This document shows, piece after piece, positions 29,134-38,380 of a stretch of 64,000 bases of DNA. Both the position numbers and the translations under genes were made by a program. The notes beneath the pieces are model-generated. The model was not told where the DNA came from. It ran no database searches and saw only the letters and a program-made list of their open reading frames with translations. The DNA comes from Streptomyces aidingensis (lineage in GTDB: Bacteria; Actinomycetota; Actinomycetes; Streptomycetales; Streptomycetaceae): NCBI RefSeq assembly GCF_900112355.1, contig NZ_FOLM01000005.1, positions 297,834 through 361,833 on the forward strand. The letters run 5' to 3'. How positions within the stretch are numbered: position 1 is the first letter of the stretch; every line of letters starts with the position of its first letter.

Positions 29134-29889
29134 GTGACTGAGGCGGAGCGCACCATCGACAGACCGGACCGGCATCCCGGGGAGCGGGAGCCCGGAGCGG
29201 ACGCGGACGGCCGCGAAGGCGTGGACGGCACGGCACCGCGCCGTGGCCGGCGGCGCGTCGGCGTGCTGGCCGGGGTGGCCGCGCTGGCCCTGGTGCTCGA
29301 TCTGATCAGCAAGATCATGGTGGTGGAGTGGCTGGAGCGCCGCGCCCCGGTCGAGCTGATCGGGGACTGGCTGCGGCTGGAGGCGGTGCGCAACAGCGGC
29401 GCGGCCTTCGGCATGGGCCAGGCCCTGACCGTGGTCTTCACCTGCATCGCCGCCGCGGTGATCGTGGTCATCATCCGGCTGGCCCGCAAGCTCTACAGCA
29501 CGCCCTGGGCGATCGCGCTGGGGCTGCTGCTGGGCGGCGCCATGGGCAATCTCGCCGACCGGATCTTCCGCGCGCCGGGCGTGGGCAAGGGAGCGGTGGT
29601 GGACTTCATCGCCCCCAAGTACTTCGCGGTGTTCAATCTGGCCGACACGGCCATCGTCTGCGGCGGCATTCTCATCGTGCTGCTGTCCTTCCGCGGGCTC
29701 GACCCGGACGGCACCCGCCACCGCGACGAGCCGGCGGACACCGGGGACACCGGGGATTCCGTGGACACCGCGGACACCGCCGACACCGCCGACACCGCCG
29801 ACACCGCCGACACCGCGGACACCGGGGAGGCGGAGAAGCCCGAGCGGCCCGGGGAACCGGGGTCGCCGGGCAGCGGCGAGGCCGGCTGA
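29134..29889 (+). CDS. lspA: Lipoprotein signal peptidase LspA with repeat tail
   Basis: GTG 29134 gives 251 aa; the -10 hexamer TACGCT (29122-29127) ends 6 nt upstream, so the mRNA is probably leaderless. Four membrane helices and the catalytic aspartate motifs MGNLADRIF and FNLADTAI are present, with [11 protein letters not shown] before them. It cleaves prolipoprotein signal peptides in the membrane. The C-terminal tail (about 200-230) is a run of ten xDT triplets (ADT, GDT, VDT) encoded by a 9-bp minisatellite, which is not part of the family fold. Confidence 0.95.
   Translation: MTEAERTIDRPDRHPGEREPGADADGREGVDGTAPRRGRRRVGVLAGVAALALVLDLISKIMVVEWLERRAPVELIGDWLRLEAVRNSGAAFGMGQALTVVFTCIAAAVIVVIIRLARKLYSTPWAIALGLLLGGAMGNLADRIFRAPGVGKGAVVDFIAPKYFAVFNLADTAIVCGGILIVLLSFRGLDPDGTRHRDEPADTGDTGDSVDTADTADTADTADTADTADTGEAEKPERPGEPGSPGSGEAG
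29734..29823 (+). repeat. 9-bp minisatellite in the lspA tail (10 units)
   Basis: Ten consecutive 9-bp units of the type GCCGACACC (variants GCGGACACC, GGGGACACC, GTGGACACC and one GGGGATTCC) encode Ala/Gly/Val-Asp-Thr repeats. Four central units are identical. The unit is nearly the same as that in ftsL. Confidence 0.95.
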
Positions 29890-29953
29890 GCCCCGCGGGG
29901 CCCGCCGCCCGCGGCGTGCGGCGGCGGCCCGCCCGTCCGGCATACTCGATCGG

Positions 29954-30895
29954 GTGAGTACGCTTCCCGAAACCCGCACCCTGCCCGTACCGGAAGGACT
30001 GGAGGGCGAGCGGGTGGACGCCGCGCTGGCCCGGATGCTCGGGTTCTCCCGCACCAAGGCCGCCGAACTGGCCGCGGCCGGCAAGGTCCGGCTGGACGGC
30101 ACGGCGGTCGGCAAGTCCGAGCGGGTGACCGGCGGCGCCTGGCTGGAGGTCGAGATGCCCGCCCCGCCGGTCCCGGTGCGGCTGGTGGCCGAACCGGTCG
30201 CGGGCATGGAGATCGTGCACGACGACGACGACCTGGTGGTGGTGGCCAAGCCGGTCGGCGTGGCCGCGCATCCCAGCCCCGGCTGGACGGGCCCGACCGT
30301 GATCGGCGGACTGGCCGCGGCCGGATACCGGATCTCCACCTCGGGCGCGGCCGAGCGGCAGGGCATCGTGCACCGGCTGGACGTGGGCACCTCCGGGCTG
30401 ATGGTGGTGGCCAAGTCGGAGCGGGCGTACTCCCGGCTCAAGCAGCAGTTCCGCGACCGCACCGTGGACAAGCGCTACCACGCGCTGGTGCAGGGCCATC
30501 CCGATCCGCTCAGCGGCACCATCGACGCGCCCATCGGGCGCCATCCGCAGCACGACTACAAGTGGGCCGTCACCGCGGCCGGCAAGCCCGCCGTGACGCA
30601 CTACGACCTGGTGGAGGCGTTCCGCGCGGCCAGCCTGCTGGACATCAAGCTGGAGACCGGCCGCACCCACCAGATCCGGGTGCACATGGCCGCCCACCGG
30701 CACCCCTGCGTCGGCGATCTCACCTATGGCGCCGACCCCACGCTGGCCCGCCGGCTGCGGCTCGGCCGGCAGTGGCTGCACGCGGTGCGGCTGGGCTTCG
30801 AGCACCCGGCGGACGGCCGCTGGGCGGAGTACCGCAGCGGCTACCCGGACGATCTGCGGCACGCCCTGGACACCGTCCGGGCGGACAGCGCCTGA
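29954..30895 (+). CDS. RluD-type pseudouridine synthase
   Basis: GTG 29954 gives 313 aa; CATACT (29941-29946) ends 7 nt before it, which suggests a leaderless mRNA. An N-terminal S4 RNA-binding domain ([27 protein letters not shown]) is followed by the RluA/RluD catalytic domain with [16 protein letters not shown] (catalytic D143). It isomerises uridines in 23S rRNA. It follows lspA, an order seen in many bacteria. Confidence 0.93.
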   Translation: MSTLPETRTLPVPEGLEGERVDAALARMLGFSRTKAAELAAAGKVRLDGTAVGKSERVTGGAWLEVEMPAPPVPVRLVAEPVAGMEIVHDDDDLVVVAKPVGVAAHPSPGWTGPTVIGGLAAAGYRISTSGAAERQGIVHRLDVGTSGLMVVAKSERAYSRLKQQFRDRTVDKRYHALVQGHPDPLSGTIDAPIGRHPQHDYKWAVTAAGKPAVTHYDLVEAFRAASLLDIKLETGRTHQIRVHMAAHRHPCVGDLTYGADPTLARRLRLGRQWLHAVRLGFEHPADGRWAEYRSGYPDDLRHALDTVRADSA

Positions 30896-30911
30896 GCGGG
30901 CGGCGGCGGGC

Positions 30912-31997
30912 TCAGGAGGCGGTGGCGTGGCCGTCCGGCTGCGCGGCGGCCCGCTGCTCCGGCGCCAGCACCGCCGGAGCGGTGGGCACCCGGGGCAGGG
31001 CGTAGGGGTGGTGGGTGCGCAGCCAGGAGATCATCTCCTCGCGCACCGCGCAGCGCAGCGTCCAGGCGTCGTCGGCGTCCCGGGTGGACATGGCGGCCCG
31101 CACCACGATGGTGGTGGGCGTGGTGTCGGTGACCACCAGGCTCCAGGAGCGGCCGTCCCACTCCTTGCGGCCCAGCAGAAACTCCTGGAGCGCGGCCCGC
31201 ATCTCGGGCACCGGCGTGGCGTAGTCGAGATGGAAGAAGGCGGTGCCGGTGATCTCGGTGCCGCCGCGCGACCAGTTCTCGTACGGCTTGCTGTTGAAGT
31301 ACGACACCGGCATGGTCAGCCGCCGGTCGTCCCAGATCCGCACGGTGAGGAAGGCCAGGCTGATCTCCTCCACCACGCCCCACTCGCCGTCCACCACCAC
31401 GGTGTCGCCGATCCGCACCGAGTCCCCGAAGGCCACCTGGAGGCCGGCGAAGAGGTTGCCCAGCATCGACTGGGCGGCCACACCGGCGATGATGCCTATC
31501 ACCCCGGCCGAGGCGAGCAGTGAGGCACCCACGGCGCGCAGACCGGGGAAGACCAGCAGAATGGCGACCGCGGCGGCGACCACCGCCAGCACCGTGGTGA
31601 CCACCCGGCGCAGCATGCCGAGCTGGGTGCGGAACTGCCGCACCCGGGCCATGTCGTCGGTGCGGGCGGCATAGGAGGCCAGGGTGTTCTCGGCCACCGC
31701 GCCCGCCGCCCGGATCACCAGCCAGGCGGCGGCGGCGATGGTCAGCATGGCGAGGATGCTCTTGATCGCCCGGTCCTGGTCCAGATTCAGCTCGGCCAGG
31801 TCGTAGGTGGCCCGCAGGGCCGCCGAGCCGAGCAGCAGTTGCAGCGGCAGCTGGCAGCGGCGCAGCAGCTCGGGAAGCTGGTTCTCAGGATGGCGTGCGG
31901 TGGCCGCGTGCAGGGCACGGTCGATCAGCCAGCCGGCCAGCAGCGTCACCGCGACGGTGCCGCCGAACACCAGGGCCGGCCGCAGTACGTCCTCCAT
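30912..31997 (-). CDS. MscS family mechanosensitive channel
   Basis: ATG 31997 with GGAGGAGGAG upstream gives 361 aa. Four or so N-terminal membrane helices are followed by the pore helix and beta domain (GASLLASAGVIGIIAGVAAQSMLGNLFAGLQVAFGD, VRIGDTVVVDGEWGVVEEISLAFLTVRIWDDRRL). It is expected to release solutes at low osmolarity. It is convergent with rluD, 16 bp apart. Confidence 0.92.
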   Translation of the reverse strand: MEDVLRPALVFGGTVAVTLLAGWLIDRALHAATARHPENQLPELLRRCQLPLQLLLGSAALRATYDLAELNLDQDRAIKSILAMLTIAAAAWLVIRAAGAVAENTLASYAARTDDMARVRQFRTQLGMLRRVVTTVLAVVAAAVAILLVFPGLRAVGASLLASAGVIGIIAGVAAQSMLGNLFAGLQVAFGDSVRIGDTVVVDGEWGVVEEISLAFLTVRIWDDRRLTMPVSYFNSKPYENWSRGGTEITGTAFFHLDYATPVPEMRAALQEFLLGRKEWDGRSWSLVVTDTTPTTIVVRAAMSTRDADDAWTLRCAVREEMISWLRTHHPYALPRVPTAPAVLAPEQRAAAQPDGHATAS

Positions 31998-32137
31998 GGG
32001 GGTGCAGCTCCTCCTCCGGTCGGCGTGCCTGCGGCAGCCGACGGGATTGTTGTGCGGGCGTCCGCGCACAGGCTAACCGGCGGGATGGGAGCATGGGATC
32101 CGCTCCCCCTCCCACCTGCCCGGAAGGTGCCGGTTCT

Positions 32138-32728
32138 GTGGCCGATGTCATGCTCTTCCACTCCGTCTGCGGTCTGCGGCCCGCCGTCCGGGACGCGGCC
32201 GGGCGGCTGCGGACCGCCGGCCACCGGGTGTGGACCCCGGACCTCTACGACGGCCGCACGGCCGGCTCGGTGACCGAGGGGATGGAACTCGCCGGGACCA
32301 TCGGGCGGGAGGTGCTGCTGCGCCGGGCGGTCGCCGCCGCCGCGCCGCACGCGGACGCCGGGCTGGTCTACGCGGGGCTGTCCCTGGGCGCCGCACTGGC
32401 CCAGACCGTGGCCCTGGCGGACGGCGCGGCGCGCGGGCTGCTGATGCTGCACGGCACCGCGGACCTCCCCGAGGAGGCACGGGTGCGGGACGGGCTGCCG
32501 GTGCAGCTCCATGTGGCCGAGCCCGATCCGTTCGAGACCGAGGACTGGCTGGGCGCCTGGTATCTGCGGATGCGGCGGGCCGGGGCGGAGGCGGAGATCC
32601 ACCGCTACCGGGGCGCCGGCCACCTGTACACCGACCCGGAGCTGCCGGACTGGGACGCGGAGGCGGCGGCGCGCACCTGGGCGGTGGCGCTGGACTTCCT
32701 CGCCGATCCGGACGCCGCGGGCGGCTGA
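32138..32728 (+). CDS. Dienelactone hydrolase family protein
   Basis: GTG 32138 with GGAAGG upstream gives 196 aa. An alpha/beta hydrolase core is visible: FHSVCGLRPAV, nucleophile elbow GLSLGAAL, acid region HVAEPDPFE and GAGHLYTD with the catalytic His. Classical dienelactone hydrolase has Cys as nucleophile; here the elbow carries Ser. The substrate is unknown. It is divergent from the MscS gene and convergent with the kinase gene. Confidence 0.82.
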   Translation: MADVMLFHSVCGLRPAVRDAAGRLRTAGHRVWTPDLYDGRTAGSVTEGMELAGTIGREVLLRRAVAAAAPHADAGLVYAGLSLGAALAQTVALADGAARGLLMLHGTADLPEEARVRDGLPVQLHVAEPDPFETEDWLGAWYLRMRRAGAEAEIHRYRGAGHLYTDPELPDWDAEAAARTWAVALDFLADPDAAGG

Positions 32729-32751
32729 GCCGCCGCGGCGCGCGGGCCGGC

Positions 32752-34347
32752 TCAGCGCTCGCAGCGCGGGCTGGAGCGGTCGTCGGGGAAACAGATGTAC
32801 TGCCGGTCCCCGGCGTCGTGGCTGAGATAGCGGCCCACGCAGTCATTGGCGGTGGTGTGGCCCCGCCCGGCGCAGAAGTCCAGGGCGGCGCGGCCGTCGG
32901 GGAACGGGCCGGGGGCGTAGATCACCCAGAAGCCGGGGTTGAGCGAGGCGAAGTCGTCGCTGCGCAGCACCCGGGCCTCGGGCACCGTCTCGCGGACCGC
33001 GGCGAGCCGCTGGTCACGGGCGTCCGGGCCGTTGCCGGCCGGCTCGGAGAACAACTGCGCGATCCAGGTGCCGGCGCTGTCCTCGCCCGGGACGGCAGAA
33101 CCGCCGGGGTCCGGCCCGGTGGACGGCTCCGCGGCCGGCCCGGGGGAAGGGGCGGTGAGGTCCTCCTCCGCGGGGCCCGGGTCCGGCCCGCCCGCCTCGT
33201 CGTCCGCCCCGCCGCCGTCCGGCCGGCGGTCCGCGGACGGGTCCGCCGCCCCGTCGTCCGGCTGCCGCCGCTCCTCTTCCCGGCCGGTCCCCGGGCCGCC
33301 GGTGCCGGCCGCGTCCGCGGTGCTCCCGCCCGCGCCGGTCAGCAGCCGGGCGGTCACCCCGCCGCCGATCAGCAGCAGCGCCAGGGCGCCGGCCAGCAGC
33401 GCGGCACGGGTCCTCGGGGCACGTGCGGGCGCGGTGTCCGGCCGGGGGGCCGGCACCGGCGGCACCGGCGGCAGGGGCCGCGGCGCGGGCGCGGGGCGTT
33501 CCGCCGCGGGGCGTTCCGCCGCGGCCAGCAGGGCGTCCAGCTCCGCGGCGTCCGGACGGGCCGCCGGGTCCTTCACCAGCACCGCCCGGAGCGCCGGGGC
33601 CAGCGGGCCGGAACGCACCGGCGGCGGCACCGGGTCCGTCACCACCGCGGCCAGGGTGGCCAGCGCCGTGCCCCGGCTGAAGGGCAGCGTGCCCTCGGTC
33701 AGCGCATAGAGCGTCATGCCCAGCGACCACAGGTCGGAGGCCGGGCCCTCCTGCTCCCGGACGCGTTCCGGCGCCAGATATTCGGGCGAGCCGATCACCT
33801 GGCCGGGCATGGTGACCGAGGCCGAGCCGTGCACCGTGGCGATGCCGAAGTCGGTGAGCACCGCGTCGCCGTCCTCGCGCAGCAGCACATTGGCGGGCTT
33901 GACGTCCCGGTGCAGCACGCCGGCCGCGTGCGCGGCGCGCAGCGCGGCCAGGATCTGGCGGCCGTAGCGGGCCGCACGGGCCGGGTCGACGGGGCCCTGA
34001 CCGCGGCACAGGTCCGCCAGACTCCGGCCGGGCAGCAGTTCCATCACGATCCACGGCAGCGCTCCGCCGTCCACGATGTGATGGACGGTCACCACATGGG
34101 GGTGGCTGAGCCGGGCCAGGGCGCGGGCCTCCCGCATCGCGCGTTCGCGCAGCGCGGCGGCGGCCCCGGGATCGGCCGCCGGCTCCGGAGGCATCCGCAT
34201 CTCCTTGAGCGCGACATCCCGTTCCAGGGCCAGATCGCGGGCCCGCCACACCGTGCCCATGCCCCCGTGGCCGAGCCGCTCCAGCAGCCGGAAACGGCCG
34301 TCGACGACTCCGCCGCCGCCGGCCGTTCCGTCGGCTCCTCCTGGCAT
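32752..34347 (-). CDS. Membrane Ser/Thr protein kinase without PASTA domains
   Basis: The product is 531 aa. The kinase domain (about 17-275) has the Gly loop GHGGMGTVW, K48, HRDVKPAN (D148) and DFG (166-168). A Pro/Ala-rich stretch leads to one membrane helix (ALLAGALALLLIGGGVTARLL), then a Pro/Asp-rich linker and a small extracytoplasmic domain with four Cys (DFCAGRGHTTANDCVGRYL, YICFPDD, RCER). TACGCT overlaps the phoD stop and ends 7 nt before ATG, so a leaderless transcript from inside phoD is likely, besides read-through from phoD. The signal sensed is unknown. Confidence 0.92.
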   Translation of the reverse strand: MPGGADGTAGGGGVVDGRFRLLERLGHGGMGTVWRARDLALERDVALKEMRMPPEPAADPGAAAALRERAMREARALARLSHPHVVTVHHIVDGGALPWIVMELLPGRSLADLCRGQGPVDPARAARYGRQILAALRAAHAAGVLHRDVKPANVLLREDGDAVLTDFGIATVHGSASVTMPGQVIGSPEYLAPERVREQEGPASDLWSLGMTLYALTEGTLPFSRGTALATLAAVVTDPVPPPVRSGPLAPALRAVLVKDPAARPDAAELDALLAAAERPAAERPAPAPRPLPPVPPVPAPRPDTAPARAPRTRAALLAGALALLLIGGGVTARLLTGAGGSTADAAGTGGPGTGREEERRQPDDGAADPSADRRPDGGGADDEAGGPDPGPAEEDLTAPSPGPAAEPSTGPDPGGSAVPGEDSAGTWIAQLFSEPAGNGPDARDQRLAAVRETVPEARVLRSDDFASLNPGFWVIYAPGPFPDGRAALDFCAGRGHTTANDCVGRYLSHDAGDRQYICFPDDRSSPRCER

Positions 34348-34352
34348 GGGGA

Positions 34353-36047
34353 TCAGCGTACGGGATCACTCACCCGCTCGACGCCGGGCCGGCCGGCCGC
34401 CGTGCGGTAGGAACGCAGATGGCGTGCGGTGGCGCCGGGGTCGGTGCGGCTGCTCACCGCGTAGTAGTCCATCTGGGTATGGCGCTCGGTGAGGTCCAGC
34501 ACGCCGTAGCCGTGCGAATCCAGATCCACCCAGCTCACATGCCGGTTGGCGGCCCGGATGGCGGCTGCCGCCACCAGCGAGACGGTCTGCGGCGGGACGC
34601 CCAGGATGTCGTCCACATTGTCGGAGGTGACGGAGGAGACCACGAACTCGGTGGCGACCGCCGGGCTGTGCGGATAGGTGGCGGCCTCCAGCGGCACGGC
34701 ATTGGCCCAGTGCATGTGGATGTCACCGGCCAGGAACACCGTGCTGGTCAGGGAGCCGGCATGCAGATGGCGCAGCAGCCGCCGGCGGTCGGCGGTGTAG
34801 CCGTCCCACTGGTCGGTGTTGAGCGCCAGGCCGCCGGAGGGCAGCCCCAGGCACTCGGCGATGGGCCGCAGCAGATAGGAGGGCACCGAGCCGAAGGCCA
34901 TCGGGGAGATCATCACCGAGGTGCCGATCAGCTGCCAGCGGGCCCCGGAGGCGCCGAGCCCGGCGGTCAGCCAGTCGAGCTGGGCCCGTCCGGTGATGGT
35001 CCGGTCCGGGTCGTCCACGGCCGCGTCGCCGGCCGCGGCCTGCCGGTCGCGGAACGAGCGCAGGTCCAGCAGATGCAGATCGGCCAGGGAGCCGAAGCGC
35101 AGCCGGCGGAAGACGGTGCCCTCGGCCGCCGGGCGGACCGGCATCCACTCGAAGTAGGCGCGGGTGGCGTTGGCCCGGCGCCGCTGCCAGTCGCCCTCGG
35201 TGGCCGGGTCGTGGTTCTCGGCGCCGCCGGACCAGGCGTCGTTGGCGCTCTCGTGGTCGTCCCAGACCGCGATCACCGGGTGCGCGGCGTGCAGGGCGCG
35301 CAGATCCGGGTCGGAGCGGTAATGGGCGTGGCGCATCCGGTAGTCGCCCAGGGTGAGGATCTCGTGCGCGGGCAGATGGGCGCGGACGGGCCGGGCGGGG
35401 TACTGGCCGGTGCCGTACTCGTAGAGGTAGTCGCCCAGGTGCAGCACGGCGTCCAGATCGCGGCGGGCGGCGAGATGGCGGTAGGCGGCGAAGTAGCCCG
35501 CCTCGTAGTTGGAGCAGGAGACCACGCCGAAGCGCAGGCCCGGGACGGCGGCGCCGTCGGCCGGCGCGGTACGGGTGCGTCCGGTGGGGGAGACCACGGC
35601 CGCGGCGCCGCCGCCGGTGGTGAAGCGGTACCAGTAGGTGGTGGCCGGACGCAGCCCGCGGACGTCGGCGCGCACGGTGTGGTCCGCGGCGGCGGTCGCG
35701 GTGACCGTGCCGGAGGCCCGGACGGCGGTGAACGCCTCGTCCTCGGCGATCTCCCAGCGGACCGGGGTGTCCGGGCCGGCGCCGGAGCCGGGCAGGGCCT
35801 CGGGGACGGGGGTGACCCGGGTCCACAGCAGGATGCCGTCGGGCAGCGGGTCGCCGGAGGCGACGCCGTGCCGGAAGACGGGGTTGCCGGTGTCGCTCCG
35901 GGGGTCCTGGCCGGCGGCGCGGGCCGGGCCGGGGGTGAGCAGGGGCAGGGCGGCGGCGGTGGCCGCGGCGGCGCCGGCGGCCGTGACCACGGTGCGCCGG
36001 GTGGGGGAGGCGGGGCCGGTGCGATGCGGATCACAATTCTCGGTCAC
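34353..36047 (-). CDS. phoD: Tat-exported PhoD-type alkaline phosphatase
   Basis: GTG 36047 gives 564 aa. The N-terminus carries a twin-arginine signal (TRRTVV at 16-21 followed by [22 protein letters not shown]). The PhoD N domain ([23 protein letters not shown]) precedes the metallophosphatase domain with [38 protein letters not shown] and [10 protein letters not shown]. It is a secreted Fe/Ca-type phosphodiesterase/phosphomonoesterase. Orthologues in streptomycetes are under PhoP control; only a weak PHO-box-like pair of GTTC sites 12 bp apart is seen upstream (36076-36091, minus strand). A GATAAT at 36063-36058 could be the -10 box. Confidence 0.93.
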   Translation of the reverse strand: MTENCDPHRTGPASPTRRTVVTAAGAAAATAAALPLLTPGPARAAGQDPRSDTGNPVFRHGVASGDPLPDGILLWTRVTPVPEALPGSGAGPDTPVRWEIAEDEAFTAVRASGTVTATAAADHTVRADVRGLRPATTYWYRFTTGGGAAAVVSPTGRTRTAPADGAAVPGLRFGVVSCSNYEAGYFAAYRHLAARRDLDAVLHLGDYLYEYGTGQYPARPVRAHLPAHEILTLGDYRMRHAHYRSDPDLRALHAAHPVIAVWDDHESANDAWSGGAENHDPATEGDWQRRRANATRAYFEWMPVRPAAEGTVFRRLRFGSLADLHLLDLRSFRDRQAAAGDAAVDDPDRTITGRAQLDWLTAGLGASGARWQLIGTSVMISPMAFGSVPSYLLRPIAECLGLPSGGLALNTDQWDGYTADRRRLLRHLHAGSLTSTVFLAGDIHMHWANAVPLEAATYPHSPAVATEFVVSSVTSDNVDDILGVPPQTVSLVAAAAIRAANRHVSWVDLDSHGYGVLDLTERHTQMDYYAVSSRTDPGATARHLRSYRTAAGRPGVERVSDPVR

Positions 36048-36139
36048 AGTGCGGAAGATTATCCGCGCGTAGCGCGAACAAGCCTTCGAACACCAAGAGT
36101 TCTCCGGAGTTTCGGGTGCCGGTCAGCGGCGGGCCCGTG

Positions 36140-36176
36140 CCGGGGCGCGGGACGGCTGTGCCGACCCGCGCCCCGG
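36140..36176. terminator. Terminator downstream of the DsbA-like gene
   Basis: A 12-bp perfect outer stem, an A-A mismatch and a 4-bp inner stem close on a 3-nt loop. It lies 65 bp after the minus-strand DsbA-like gene and about 90 bp before phoD, so it should isolate phoD from upstream transcription. Confidence 0.75.
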
Positions 36177-36240
36177 CCGCCGGACCGCGGTTCACCGCGT
36201 CACGGACTCACCGGCCTCACAGGACCATGGAGCCGCCGGG

Positions 36241-37176
36241 TCACTCGTCGGACTCGGCGTTCTCCTCCGAGCCGGCGGTGTCCCCGGCCTCGTCGCCCGC
36301 GGGCTGCTCCTCGGCCGCCGCCGGCTCGCTGGCCTCCAGCGCCTGCCGGAACGCCTCGGCGCTCATCGGGGTCTCCACCTTGGTGCCGTTGACCACCAGG
36401 CTCGGGGTGCCGGTGACCTCGTACTGGGGCGACAGCTCACCGAACTTGCCGGCCATCAGCACCGCCCACTCGGCGTAGGTGCTGCTGTTGACCGCGTCCT
36501 CGAACTTCTTGAAGTCGGCCGGGTCGGAGAGCGCGTCCACGCCCTTGCCGATCTCCACCAGCCGCTCATCGCTCTCGAAGTCGGTGGCGCTGTTGGTGCT
36601 GGTGTGGAAGTCCTCCGAGTACAGGGCCTTGAGGTAGCCCAGGAACGCCTCGTCACTGACGTTCAGCGCGGCGCCCAGCGCGCTGATGGCGTTCTTGGAG
36701 CCGGTGCCGCCGCCCGGGTTGTCGTCGAAGAAGGCGCCGAACACGTACTCGGCCTGGATGTCGCCGTTGGTGATGGCCTCCTGGAAGGCCTCGCCGACCG
36801 CGTGGTCGAACTCGGCGCAGTGCGGGCAGCGCGGCTCCTCGAAGAGGATGACCGAGTCCGCCGCGGTGTCCTCGCCGAGCACCACGCGCAGGCCGTCCTC
36901 GCCCTCGGCGTTGGCCGGTATGGCATAGGTGGCGTCGCCGTTCTCCTGGGCCTTGCCGGCCGCCTCGGCGGCGGCCTCCCAGTCGGTGCTGTCACCGCCG
37001 CCGCCCATGGCGGCGACCGCCACCCCGACCACGCCGGCCACCGCCAGCACGCCGACGATCGCACCGCCGACCACCAACTGGCGGCGGACCTTCTCCCGCT
37101 TGGCCTGCTTCTCCCGCTCGGCGCGCAGCCGCTCGCGGGCGGCGCGCTTGGCTTCCTGGCTGTTGCGCTTGCTCAT
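36241..37176 (-). CDS. Membrane-anchored DsbA-like thioredoxin-fold protein
   Basis: ATG 37176 gives 311 aa. A basic cytoplasmic N-terminus (Lys/Arg/Glu-rich, 1-33) precedes one membrane helix (about 34-57) and a DsbA/DsbG-type thioredoxin domain with the redox pair C117-P-H-C120 and the cis-Pro loop VTGTPSLVVNGTKV. The C-terminus is acidic and low-complexity. It probably oxidises or isomerises disulfides of exported proteins. It is followed, across a 208-bp gap on the same strand upstream, by a membrane protein gene. Confidence 0.9.
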   Translation of the reverse strand: MSKRNSQEAKRAARERLRAEREKQAKREKVRRQLVVGGAIVGVLAVAGVVGVAVAAMGGGGDSTDWEAAAEAAGKAQENGDATYAIPANAEGEDGLRVVLGEDTAADSVILFEEPRCPHCAEFDHAVGEAFQEAITNGDIQAEYVFGAFFDDNPGGGTGSKNAISALGAALNVSDEAFLGYLKALYSEDFHTSTNSATDFESDERLVEIGKGVDALSDPADFKKFEDAVNSSTYAEWAVLMAGKFGELSPQYEVTGTPSLVVNGTKVETPMSAEAFRQALEASEPAAAEEQPAGDEAGDTAGSEENAESDE

Positions 37177-37384
37177 GATGTGGATGTCTCCGTCTTGGAT
37201 TCGCGTCCGGGACCGGCCGGTGGCGGGCGGCCACGGACGAAGGGGGGTGGGCTGCCGGGGCGGGTGCGGCACGGCGGCACGCCCGGTGACGCGCGGACGG
37301 TGCTGCCGCGCGCGCGGCGTGCGGTGGAGTGCGGCGGTGCGCCGGGCTGCTGCCCCGGGACGTGCTCGGGCCGGAGGGGCCCGG

Positions 37385-38077
37385 TCAGATCACCGCGGCC
37401 CGCGGCGGCCCCCGGCGGATGACACAGTGGCCGAGCAGCAGGGCGCGGACCCGCTCCGTCCGGTGCCCGGCGGCGCGGCGCGGCCGGATCTCCGGCGCGG
37501 GCGCCGGCAGCGCGGGCCGGCCGGCCACCGCCAGCAGCAGCGGCCGGAAGGTGACCGCCGCGGCGGCCCGGATCAGCCCGGCCAGCGCCGCCTCGCCGCC
37601 GCGCAGCCAGGCGGCGGCGGCCAGGGCGAGGGCCACATGGACGGCCAGCAGCAGCCAGGGGCCCGCCGGGTGGGCGGCCGGCTCGGCGCCGGCCGCGAAG
37701 CGGGCCAGCGGGGTGCCCACGTCGCCGCCCGCGCAGAGCAGGCTGAGCGCGCTCACCCTCGGCACCGGGGCCCCGCCGGCCGTGGCCGCCGCGCCGTAGC
37801 AGGCGGTCTGGCCGGTGGTGAAGACGGTGTCGACGACCAGCTGGAGCGGCACCAGCAGGGCGGCGATGGAGCCGAAGCCGCGCTCCCGCCCGGTGAGCGG
37901 GAAGGCGACGGCGAAGACCGCGCCCGCGACCGCGGCCACGGTGAGGACCGGGAGCGGGCCGGCGGAGAAGAAGACATGGGCACCGGCGGACAGCGCGACG
38001 CACAGCGCGGTGAAGACCGCGGTGCGCGCGATGCGTATGCCTGCTTCCGAGATGCCCATCGAGGGCGAGTGTGCCAT
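37385..38077 (-). CDS. Integral membrane protein of unknown function
   Basis: From ATG 38077 the product is 230 aa (ATG 38059 is an alternative). About five hydrophobic helices can be seen (TAVFTALCVALSAGAHVFF, VLTVAAVAGAVFAVAF, IAALLVPLQLVVDTVF, LLLAVHVALALAAAAWL), followed by a basic C-terminal tail. Three Cys (LCVAL, TACYG, LLCAGG) lie near membrane borders. No family was recognised. It is on the same strand as the DsbA-like gene and may be cotranscribed. The 303-bp gap to dnaE begins after its start. Confidence 0.7.
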   Translation of the reverse strand: MAHSPSMGISEAGIRIARTAVFTALCVALSAGAHVFFSAGPLPVLTVAAVAGAVFAVAFPLTGRERGFGSIAALLVPLQLVVDTVFTTGQTACYGAAATAGGAPVPRVSALSLLCAGGDVGTPLARFAAGAEPAAHPAGPWLLLAVHVALALAAAAWLRGGEAALAGLIRAAAAVTFRPLLLAVAGRPALPAPAPEIRPRRAAGHRTERVRALLLGHCVIRRGPPRAAVI

Positions 38078-38308
38078 GCGCGGCGCGCGCCTGACAGGGC
38101 CCGTGGTCCCGGCCCCGCCACCGGCCGGGCGGCGCGGTGCGGCCACGGCGCGGCCACGGTGCGGCGCGGCGGCCGTGCCGGGTAAAGATCACACCTCGAT
38201 TCAGTATTCGGCGCTGACCTTGCGGTTTGTTGCCGGAGCGGGTCTGACCTGCGGTTTTGTCGGCGAGATCGGGGCGTGCCGGGGGCCGTCGGGGGCGGCG
38301 GTCAGGAG

Positions 38309-38314
38309 TAGGGT
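38309..38314 (+). promoter_or_regulatory. Possible -10 box of dnaE
   Basis: TAGGGT lies 66 bp before the dnaE start, without a good -35 at the expected distance. The gap 38078-38380 otherwise shows only scattered AT-richer stretches (38190-38260) and no clear operator. Confidence 0.35.
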
Positions 38315-38380
38315 CGGGGCATCGGTGCGCGCTGTCCCGTACCGGTCCACGTCCATGACCGAGCACGTCGGAAGGTCCGT

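Noticed and set aside
36070..36100. PHO box upstream of phoD
   Set aside because: Only two GTTC cores 12 bp apart are seen, not the 11-bp direct repeats of the streptomycete PHO box, so it is mentioned but not called.
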